64,000 nt of DNA from NCBI RefSeq assembly GCF_002575655.3, contig NC_053037.3, positions 506,796,544 to 506,860,543 on the forward strand, in the 5' to 3' direction. The translations under genes and the position numbers were made by a program. Positions 55,357-64,000 of the stretch are shown one piece after another; positions within the stretch are counted from its first letter, which is position 1, and each line of letters begins with the position of its first letter. This DNA comes from Aegilops tauschii subsp. strangulata. Taxonomy: Eukaryota > Streptophyta > Magnoliopsida > Poales > Poaceae. Under the pieces are notes generated by a model. That model had not been told where the DNA came from. It saw nothing but the letters and a program-made list of their open reading frames with translations, and ran no database searches.

Positions 55357-58300
55357 CTAATTAAATTGTAAGAACACAGGGTTCACATAGTATTCTCCGT
55401 TTTCAACGATCACATGGTCAAGGAAAAATGCCGCCAATTCCTCTTGAATTGCTCGCATACGATCTGGTGCTAGGAGTTCATCCCGCATTCGAAAGATCTA
55501 ATTTGAAGAAGGGGGTCAATACATATATATATGAATAAATGAAACTCGACACAAATGATGGTAATAAAATAAAATTGTGAATATTATTGCTTACGCACTT
55601 CATATTGTTCGTCAGAGTAGCCCCGCTCATAGGTCGTGTGGCGGATAGACTCGCAAACGTAGTATCCACAGAAATCATTCCCTTGTTCCTCCCACAACCA
55701 CTTTACAAGAAATAGAGGTCAATCTAACTGATAAGCAAGCATGCTAAATGGCATTGATGAAACTAGCGCTTGAATCACTAGGAGATGTGCGGAACATGCT
55801 ACTATAGTACTTACTTTCGGGTGTCTAAATTGCAGCTTCTTCGGCAGTCCCGGAGCTTTTGTGGTGAATTTTCTCCAAACCCTGCCAGACAAAGAAAACA
55901 ATTACTTGATATCAGGAAATGAACAAAGTTGCTGATATGGTGGATAATGATCGATTTAACTTACTTCTCGAGCATTTGAGTCATGTCCGCATAGTCCTGG
56001 GGATCTTTTCGTCTCGAGTCTAAGACGGTTACTACTCCCTGCTCAAGCTTAATCTCTAGGAGAATATAGTGGAAGCTGCGCATGCATGCATAAGTCATCA
56101 ATTACATTACCATAACCTGGACTAATAAGGAAAACCGAATATGCACAAGACAGTAACACTCACTTGAAGTTGTAAGGAAAGAGTATTATATCTTTGTTTT
56201 GATTTAATACCAACGATCGTAGCAAGTTGGCCTTGGCTTCTTTGGCATGTTTTTCAACCGTATATGCATCTATGAGATTTGTGTTAATGAACCTAACATC
56301 ACCGATTTGTCTTTTCTTCAATTCGGCGATCTTCAATCTGCATAATATAGTGAGGATAATTATAAATACATGCAATGAAAGAGCTGACCTATATAGAGAG
56401 ACTTAATGACAGAAGTAGTACTACTTACAGACAGTAGCAAGTGATCGTTGATTTATCGAGGGCCTTTTGATTGAAAAACTGAAAGAACTCCTCAAATGGA
56501 ACATTCAGCAGTTCAATTCCAACGAGGTCATGCTCCGGTTTAACTCTCAGCGTCAAAGTATTCATCCCATCAGACTCTCTGCAGGTTTTCATGTACCAAT
56601 CATGTAATCTTCGCATCATCGTTGTTAGAGATCTTTCATCTTTGACGAGAGGCTTCCCGTAATGGTATTTGTGTTCGTCCACCTCCATGATTTCATAATG
56701 TACATCGTCGGGCAGGTAATCTCCAATATTGCTATAACCGGGCACAATCCTTGGATCATTAGCGACGATGTCGCTAGACACCTTGAGCGGGGGGCACGAT
56801 TAGTTCGCTTGTTCGCCGAGCTGGGCAATTTTTTTCTCAGCTCGTCGTTCTTTTAACCTTTGATCACTGACGGTACTTCCCAACCGCTCCGCTTCGGCAA
56901 ATGTCTTTGCAAAAATGCGCTCATAGTTGCCTCTCGGCGGAGACTTTGGTGGTTTTCTCAGGGCAGCCAGAGTGCGCTTTGCTTTCACCGGATCTACCTT
57001 ATCCTCCGGAGGTGGATGTTTCTTTGCTTTCACCCCTTCAAAGAAGTTCGTCACTTCGGCTCGCACGATCTTCGTGGTTTCCTCCTCGGTCCTCTCGTAT
57101 GGTAACTTCTCTGGAGTCTTCAGAGAAGGACCGAATCAATATTGCCTCCCCCCTCTGGCAGCTGTACTGCTAGACGCCGGCGGAGCAGACGGAGTGGCTG
57201 CGGCTATCTTCTTTCCTTGCTTACGAGGCGGAGGAGAAGGACTACGACGCGCCGGAGCAGCCGGAGCGGCGGCGGGTCTCTTCCGCCCTTGCTGACAAGG
57301 AGAAGAAGGAGGAGGCTGGCTGCTCTGGCATGCCGGCGCAGGCGGAGAAGGAGGCGGAGTGCTGCCACGCGCCGGAGAAGGAGGCTGAGTGCCCTGATCA
57401 CTCGCCGGAGGAGGAGGCGGAGTGCCGCCACGCGCCGGAGAAGGAGGCTGAGTGCCCTGATCACTCGCCGGAGGAGGAGGCGGCGGAGTGCCCTTACTCG
57501 CCGGAGGCGTCCAGTTCGGAAGGTTAAGGAGCTCCTTCCGCCATAGGCATGGAGTCTTCAGAGCTAAACCCAGCCGAGTCTCCCCTTCACCGGTAGGGTG
57601 GTCAAGCTGGAGGTCCTCAAATCCCTCCGTTATTTCATCCACCATCACCCTAGCATATCCTTCTGGAATCGGCCGGCAGTGGTAGGTTGCGCCGGGTTCA
57701 GGAGGTAAAACAGAGCCAACAGCCGCCTTGACTTTGAAGTTCTGCCATTGCACCATAAGGTGGCAATGTTGAGACTCCGTGATAGCATCTACGGGGTAGC
57801 TAGCAGGAGCCGTCAAGACATGCTCCGGCTGAAGCAGCTCGGTGGAAGCCACGCTGCTTCCCTGCTGAGATGGCGGGGTAGCTTCGGGGTTAGTTTCGGC
57901 ATGTCGATTGCCGTCTCGTTCCTCTAGTGCTTGAACCCTTTCGTGCAGCTTCTGAATTTGGGTCTACTACATTTTTTTCCTCCTCTCCTGGCTTTTGTAA
58001 CCGCCTGCGTCCGGAAAACCAGCCTTCCACGGAACAGAGCCTGGCGTGCCTCGTGACCGTCCAGGGTGCTCAGGATTCCCGAGGGCCATTGTGAGCTCGT
58101 CGTTCTCTCTATCTGGAACGAACGTCCCTTCCTGCGCTGCATCGATATATTGGTGAATCTTCTTGACTGGTATTCTCAAAAGCTCGTTCGTCCAAACGCA
58201 CCTCCCTGATACAGGGTCCAATTTTCCGCCAGCCCCGAAGAACCAAGTCCGGCAATGGTCTGGCCAGTTCATTGTCTGTGGTTCGATCCCTTTTTCAAGC

Positions 58301-59250
58301 AGATCATTCTCAGCCTTGGCCCACTTAGGCCGGGCTTTGAGGTAGCCACCTGACCCCGTGCGATGGTGAAGCTTCTTCTTCGCAGCATTCTTCTTGTTTG
58401 TCGCTGACATCTTCTTACTCTTTTCCGATGTCTTGTGGGCCACAAATGCGGGCCAGTGATCTATGATCTTCTCATACCGGCCGATGAATTCTGGTGTCTC
58501 TTCTTTGTCGACAAACATTTTCAGCTCATTCTTCCACCTCCTGAATAGGTCTGCCATCTTCTTAAGAGCATGAGACTTGATTAATTGCTCTTTAACTGGC
58601 TTCTCCGGATCCTCCACTAGCGGTAGGGTGAAATTTGCCTTCAGCTCAGTCCAAAGATCATCTTTCTGCATATCATCGACATAAGACACCTCATGGTCTT
58701 CCTTCTTAGGCTTATACCATTGGTGGATGCTGATCGGGATCTTGTCCCTAACAAGAACCCCGCACTGAGCAGCAAATGCTTCCTTTGTCCGGATGGGTTC
58801 AATCGGCTGGCCGTCGCGCGCGATTGCTGTGATCTCAAACCTTTCATCCGAGCGCAACTTTCTCTTCGGGCCTCGTCTCTTTACCGAAGTTGTGCTTGAT
58901 CCGGAGGGCTAGAAAAAAGAAGAAAGACGAGAGTTAATTAATATGTGTACATACCAAAACAATGAATGCATCAATTAGCTAGTCAGCACAGGCTTAACTA
59001 ATATATTTACCTGGCCGGACTCTGTTCGGTCACCGGAGCCGTCACCACGGGCTCCTTCTTGCACCAGCATTGGGTCACCGGAGCCATCATAATCATGTCT
59101 TTCCTCCTCCACTCTTCGATCACCGTAGCCTGCTTCTTCACCCTGTTCTTCCAGACCATCATTGTCGTTAAGATACGACAAGATATCACCTCCGGCTAAG
59201 ATTATGTCCCCCAACACCTCTTCTGCTTGCTCGTCTCGTCCGTGCTCCAT
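55357..59250 (-). pseudogene. CACTA second gene: Ptta/En/Spm-type region plus Ulp1-like protease, seven exons
   Basis: Exons: 59250-59011, 58908-56429, 56337-56164, 56075-55965, 55881-55815, 55700-55599, 55497-55357. Each junction has GT-AG and keeps one reading frame to a TAG stop. Exon 1 is acidic. Exon 2 begins basic (KRRGPKRK), then the Ptta/En/Spm-like region (SHALKKMADLFRRWKNELK; GSGGYLKARPKWAKAE; RCVWTNELLRIP), a Pro/Ser-rich repeat (57320-57500) and a linker. Exons 3-7 form a C48-type protease fold: His in FHYILLEI and Asp in VVTVLDS (exon 4), Cys in NDFCGYYVCE (exon 6). Exon 2 carries stops at 57967-57969, 57964-57966, 57136-57138 and 56800-56802, so the copy is dead. Confidence 0.82.
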
Positions 59251-60000
59251 TGTTTCTGCAAATATTACAAGATGGCAATTATTACACAAACATGACAGCA
59301 GGTGGATATATTAGTGCAAACGTAGACCTAGCTTATTCTGGATTTGGGGTGGCCTCGGCAACGCTTCAAGGGTAGGGGCGCGGCGGGAGGGGTAGGAGAC
59401 CGACATCTTTTTTTCTAGGGTTTGGGTGTCCTTGAGAGTTTTGGTCGAGCGAGAGGGCCCGGGGGTGCTCCCGTGGTATAAGTTATCACGGTCGAATTTA
59501 TCCGGGAGGGGTTTATCCGGGAGGGGGAGGCAACTGGCGATGAAAACTGGAACTTTTCACAAGTGTTTGTTATATAGTCCGACGTCCCCCCTCATGTCGA
59601 AGTTATCGGGGAGGGCCTGGGTAGATCGACAACGACGACGCTCTTTTTCTAGGGTTTGGGTGGCCTCGATAGTTGGTCGGGCAAGCGGACCGCCTCTCTC
59701 TCATGCATGTCCGACGTCCCCCCCTCATGTCAAAGTTATCAGGGAGGGGGTAAATTTTAAAGAAAAATAATCTATATATCACAATATCAATATTTTCTAT
59801 ATACATACATCCATACATACACATACATATACATCTACATTAATTATATATATATGAACAAAAAATACTAATTCTATGAACATAAAAAGGTCTATGAACA
59901 AAAAAACATCACATCAATATTTTCATCCATCCATATATACATACATACATACATATATATACATCTACATTATATATAAACAAAAAAATACATAAACTTT
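59251..60000. repeat. Repeats upstream of the Ulp1-type gene, and (CATA)n tract
   Basis: TTTTTCTAGGGTTTGGGTG occurs at 59407 and 59643, and GTCCGACGTCCCCCC(T)CATGTC at 59577 and 59707, so a segment is duplicated with a spacing of about 130-235 bp. 59800-59980 is (CATACATA)n and (TATA)n microsatellite. No gene. Confidence 0.65.
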
Positions 60001-60029
60001 ACTAATAAAAAAAGACAGCGGGCCGGGGC

Positions 60030-60470
60030 GGCGGCAGCTCACAGCGTGGGTGGCGACGGCGACAGCGGGGGCGGGGCAGGGCAGGGCGCGGGCTCTGGGG
60101 CGGTGACGTACGGCGACGACGATGGCGGTGGCGGGGCAGGGGCGCGGGCTCGGGAGCGGCGACGACGACGGCGGGGGTGGGGCAGGGCGCGGGCTCGGGG
60201 GCGGTGACGGCGACGATGACGGCGGGCGCGGGGCAGGGCGCGGGCTCGGGCGCGGTGACGGCGATGACGACGGCGGTGGCGGGGCAGGGCCGCGGGCTCG
60301 GGGGCGGTGACGCCGACAGCGACGGCGGGGCCGGGGCAGGGCGCGGGCACGGTGACGGCGCGGCGGAGGGGCCGGGGCACGGGCTCGGCGATGGCGACGG
60401 AGGGGGCGCGGGCTCAGGGGCGGGGCGGCGACGGCGTCGGGGCAGCCTGGCGGCGTCGATGTGCTCGGCG
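60030..60470. repeat. GC-rich tandem repeats, about 55-60 bp
   Basis: Units of GGGGCAGGGCGCGGGCTCGG and GCGGTGACGGCGACGACGA-like sequence. They give Pro/Ala-rich (minus) and Gly-rich (plus) ORFs in several frames, which argues against coding. Confidence 0.75.
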
Positions 60471-60499
60471 TCGTCCGGGCAAACTGCAGATGTACTCTG

Positions 60500-60790
60500 A
60501 AAATTTACTAAGTGTTTGCTTATATAGCAAAGCCATTGGTCCCGGTTCATGACACCAACCGGGACCAATGCCCCCTTTAGTAACGGTTGGTGCCACCAAC
60601 CGGGACCAAAGGCCTCTGTTCAGTAGCCCAAAGGGCGGGAAGCGGCGGCCTTTGGTCCCGGTTGGTGGCACCAACCGGGACTAAAGGGGGGGCATTGGTC
60701 CCGGTTGGTGCCACTAACCGGTACCCATGGCCACCTTTAGTCCCGGTTGGTGCCACCAACCGGGACCAAAGGACTTGTGCTGCCCGCGTC
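60500..60790. repeat. Internal array of CCCGGTTGGTG palindromes
   Basis: Five hairpin-forming units of the type GGTCCCGGTTGGTGCCACCA with AACCGGGACC (60536-60566, about 60582-60608, 60652-60682, 60696-60724, 60738-60770), the same word as in the subterminal region at 54960. It lies between the two CACTA genes rather than at an end. Confidence 0.8.
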
Positions 60791-61539
60791 GCGGCCAAAG
60801 TTTAGTCCCACCTCGCTAGTTGAGAGAGCTCGAGAGTGGTTTATAAGCGCTGCTACGCCCACCCTCTCGAGCTCCTCTCAACTGCAGGCTTTCGGGCCTA
60901 ACCATACACTATGTGCCTGTGGGGCCTACTGGGCCACGTGCGGGCCTGAATCCTGGCCCATGGTTGGGTTTCTAGTCGTATTCAGGCCGTGGTGGCCCAG
61001 TAGATGGCACTTTTTTTTCTTTGTTGCTTTATTTATTTTGTTTCTACTTACAACAAAATACTTACTGTTGCTATTTTTATTTATTTTATTAAAGTTTATT
61101 TTTTAATTCTTTTTGCTTTTAGGTCACAAAAATTATAAACTTTCTATTAGTGCCATTAGTTTTCAAATTTCAATAGTTTAAATTTGAATTCTTTGAAATT
61201 TGTGTGAATCACTAGTTTGTGATTAACTTTACTATAAAAATAGATTTTGGAGTGATTCTTTTTCCTGCTATTTAATATTACTGTGTTTTATGATTCTATT
61301 CAAAAACAGATTTTGTTATTTTAGTTTCTAACAAAAAAATCTTTATGATAATGCTTTTTTCTATTAAAGTTTCTAACAAAAACATTCTTTATGAAAATTC
61401 CTTTTGCTATTGGAGTTTTATAAAAGCTTTTTAGTTGATTCTTTTGGCTATTGAAGAATATTATAGTTTTGTTTTAGTTGATCATAACATCATATTTTAA
61501 TTGATTATTTTTAGTTCATTCTTTTTGCTATTAGTTCAT
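60791..61539. other. Non-coding AT-rich stretch between the CACTA genes
   Basis: 60791-61010 contains GCCCAC/GGGCC words, a GGTTTATAAGCGC TATA-like motif (60837-60849) on the plus strand and an inverted CTCGAGAG/CTCTCGAG pair (60829, 60867). After 61010 it is T-rich with repeated TTTCTAACAAAAA words. No gene seen. Confidence 0.5.
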
Positions 61540-62473
61540 GAGCTATAAATGACCCTTAAATTGAAAAGCACTACAAATGAACTCTGAAAAGGTTGAAAGT
61601 TGGCATGGTATCATCATTTCACCCACATAGCATGTGCTAAAAAGTTGAGAGGGTTACGGCAAAAACTGGATGCACTTCGTGTACAAAATGGACAATCTCT
61701 TCCGAAGTATTACGGTTTCGAACGAAAACTCATCAGTTACAAAGGGATTTCATTTTTTTGAACTTATTTGAACTCCAGACTTTTTGTTTGTTCAAAATGC
61801 ACCATTCAAAGCCACATCATCATTTTTCAACCCTTTCTGACTTCATTTGTTATTTTTCATGCATTTACCGATTTTTATGAGCTATATGACCGTGAAATTG
61901 AAAAGCACTACAAATGAACTCTGAAAAGGTTGAAAGTTGGCATGGTGTCATCATTTTCACCCACATAGCATGTGCTAAAAAGTTGAGAGGGTTACGGCAA
62001 AAATTGGATGCACTTCGTGTACAAAATGGACAATCTCTTCCGAAGTATCAGGGTTTCGAACGAAAACTCATCAGTTACAAAGGGATTTCATTTTTTTGAA
62101 CTTATTTGAACTCCAGACTTTTTGTGTGTTCAAAATGCACCATTCAAAGCCACATCATCAATTTTCAACCCTTTCTGAGTTCATTTGTTATTTTTCATGC
62201 ATTTACTGATTTTCATGTGCTATATGACCGTGAAATTGAAAAGCACTACAAATGAACTCTGAAAAGGTTGAAAGTTGGCATGGTGTCATCATTTCACCCA
62301 CATAGCATGTGCTAAAAAGTTGAGAGGGTTACGGCAAAAGCTGGATGCACTTCGTGTACAAAATGGACAATCTCTTTCGAAGTATCGGGATTTCGGACGA
62401 AAACTCATCTGTTACAACATGCATTTCAAAAGAACTACAAAAAGGTTGAAAGTTGGCATGGTATCATCATAAT
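61540..62473. repeat. 338-bp tandem repeat, nearly three copies
   Basis: Units start near 61540, 61878 and 62217; the word TTGAAAAGCACTACAAATGA recurs at 61561, 61898 and 62236. Each has GAACTCTGAAAAGGTTGAAA, TAGCATGTGCTAAAAAGTTG and AAACTCATC(A/T)GTTACAA. The third copy is shortened and ends by repeating the GGTTGAAAGTTGGCATGG block. The array ends just before the TNPD stop codon. Confidence 0.92.
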
Positions 62474-62492
62474 AGTTGTGGAGAGAAAGTCT

Positions 62493-64000
62493 TCACTTTT
62501 TCTTCGCTTGTGTCCATTGCTTATTGCGCCGTAACCATGGATAATCTTCATCGTTTATCAGGATGCTTGGATCAGCCTTGACTTTGAAGGGAGGAATTTC
62601 ATGAAACTTTTCATAATCTTCAGACATGTCTGTCTTGCCCTCCACTCCCACGATGTCCCTTTTTCCTGAAAGAACTATGTGGCGCTTTGGCTCATCGTAT
62701 GATGTATTCGCTTCCTTATCTTTTCTTTTTCTCGATCTAGTAGACATGTCCTTCACATAGATAACCTGTGCCACATCATTGGCTAGGACGAACGGTTCGT
62801 CAGTGTACCCAAGATTGTTCAGATGCACTGTTGTCATTCCGTACTGTGGGTCTACCTGTACCCCGCCTCCTGACAGATTGACCCATTTGCACTTAAACAA
62901 AGGGACCTTAAAATCATGTCCGTAGTCAAGTTCCCATATGTCCATTATGTAACCATAATATGTGTCCTTTCCCCTCTCGGTTGCTGCATCAAAGCGGACA
63001 CCGCTGTTTTGGTTGGTGCTCTTTTGATCTTGGGCGATCGTGTAAAATGTATTCCCATTTATCTCGTATCCTTTGTAATTCAATACAGTCAAAGATGGTC
63101 CCCTGGACAACGAGTACAGCTCATCACAAATAGTGTTGTCACCTCTGAGACGTGTTTCCAACCAACTGCTGAAAGTCCTGATGTGTTCACATGTAATCCA
63201 GTCGTCGCACTGCTCCGAGTGTTTGGAGCGCAGACTGTTCTTGTGTTCATCGACATACGGGGTCACCAAGGTAGAGTTCTGTAGAACTGTGTAGTGTGCT
63301 TGTGACCAAGAATATCCGTCCCTGCATATTATTGAGTCCCCTCCAAGCGTGCCTTTTCCAGTCAGTTTCCCCTCATACCGCGATTTAGGGAGACCTATCT
63401 TCTTAAGGCCAGGAATGAAGTCAACAAAAAACCCAATGACATCCTCTGTTTGATGGCCCATGGAGATGCTTCCTTCTGGCCTAGCGCGGTTACGGACATA
63501 TTTATTTAGGACTCCCATGAACCTCTCAAAGGGGAACATATTGTGTAGAAATACGGGCCCAGAATGAGAATCTCGTCGACTAGATGAACTAGGACGTGCG
63601 TCATGATATTAAAGAAGGATGGTGGGAACACCAGCTCGAAACTGACAAGACATTGCGCCACATCACTCCTTAGCCTTGGTATGATTTCTGGATCGATCAC
63701 CTTCTGAGAGATTGCATTGAGGAATGCACATAGCTTGACAATGGCTAATCGGATGTTTTCCGGTAGAAGCCCCCTCAATGCAACCGGAAGCAGTTGCGTC
63801 ATAATCACGTGGCAGTCATGAGACTTTAGTTTCTTGAACTTTTTCTCTTGCATATTTATTATTCCCTTTATATTCGACGAGAAGCCAGTCGGGACCTTCA
63901 TACTGAGCAGGCATTCAAAGAAGATTTCTTTCTCTTCTTTCGTAAGAGCGTAGCTGGCAGGACCTTCATACTGCTTCGGAGGCATGCCGTCTTTTTCGTG
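62493..64000 (-). pseudogene. CACTA TNPD-type transposase, C-terminal part (DUF4218/DUF4216), frameshifted
   Basis: The reading frame enters at the right edge and includes LKSHDCHVIMTQLLPVALRG and FELVFPPSFFNIMTHVLVHL, the DUF4218 signature found after the Transposase_21 catalytic domain. After GPYFY the frame changes (a single base probably lost in a G/C run near 63555) and continues MFPFERFMGVLNKYVRNRAR, then the DUF4216 region (YYGYIMDIWELDYGHDF; VPLFKCKWVN; GGGVQVDPQYG) to a stop at 62493 (QAKKK). TNPD-type proteins bind the ends and catalyse excision and integration. The catalytic part lies outside the window. The frameshift makes this copy a pseudogene. Confidence 0.85.

Larger units (their letters stand above)
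54770..64000 (-). mobile_element. Second CACTA transposon, running off the right edge
   Basis: The terminus CACTAGTAGAAAAAGGGGG at 54770 is followed by subterminal repeats of CCCGGTT and AACCGGGAC. Both genes, a TNPD-type gene (62493 to the edge) and a Ptta/Ulp1-type gene (55357-59250), are on the minus strand, so 54770 is the 3' end and the 5' end lies beyond the window. The presumptive 3-bp target duplication is CTC (54767-54769). At least 9.2 kb of the element is inside the window. Confidence 0.88.

Noticed and set aside
60002..60568. A Pro/Ala-rich 188-residue minus-strand ORF
   Set aside because: It is the translation of GC-rich tandem repeats, open in several frames on both strands, with no domain.

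Overview
The window is nuclear DNA from a grass of the wheat tribe (Triticeae: Triticum, Aegilops or a close relative). The evidence is a BARE1/WIS/Angela-type Copia element with LTRs of about 1.75 kb, a Gypsy solo LTR starting TGATACGTC, large CACTA transposons with CACTAGTA and CACTAC ends, many Stowaway MITEs, and long stretches without genes. Family names are from memory, not from a database search. I see one intact ordinary host gene, a cytosolic sulfotransferase on the minus strand at 53210-54241. Almost everything else is mobile DNA, much of it nested.

Layout. 1-4803 is the 3' part of a plus-strand Gypsy element of the type that carries an antisense gene before its 3' LTR (4334-4803). 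A 1667-bp solo LTR (356-2022, target duplication CTCAT) sits inside it. 4801-5286 is the broken first exon of a Myb/SANT-like (PIF/Harbinger-associated) gene; its later exons are at 38180-39022 and a probable 3' end is at 51171-51540. A minus-strand Copia element (5287-38076, duplication AAAAG on both sides) splits that gene. The Copia leader is itself split by a 24,074-bp CACTA transposon (12125-36198, duplication TTG on both sides). Inside the CACTA a Stowaway MITE (24099-24729) holds a 482-bp Helitron (24121-24602). This is a five-layer nest whose insertion order can be read directly.

39023-51170 is a minus-strand chromodomain-type Gypsy in tandem form: truncated LTR, full internal region, shared LTR, partial second internal region. 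Its two copies of an extra open reading frame upstream of gag carry different disabling mutations. 54770 to the right edge is a second CACTA element, with both transposase-side genes on the minus strand: a TNPD-type gene running off the edge, and a seven-exon gene joining a Ptta/En/Spm-type region to a C-terminal Ulp1-like cysteine protease. Both are damaged.

How the parts relate. Expected activity of the recognisable proteins is confined to transposition (gag, protease, RT, integrase, transposase, Ulp1-like protease), and every one of those genes has stops or frameshifts. The 24-kb CACTA shows no transposase that I can recognise, but carries three gene-like units: a coiled-coil ORF at 18101, minus-strand short exons at 20-25.7 kb, and a plus-strand multi-exon gene ending at 34606. 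It looks like a non-autonomous element dependent on a relative in trans. Many of the nonsense codons read as CAG, CAA or CGA changed to a stop, which fits C-to-T decay of methylated DNA. I found no CRISPR array, rRNA gene or convincing functional tRNA gene.
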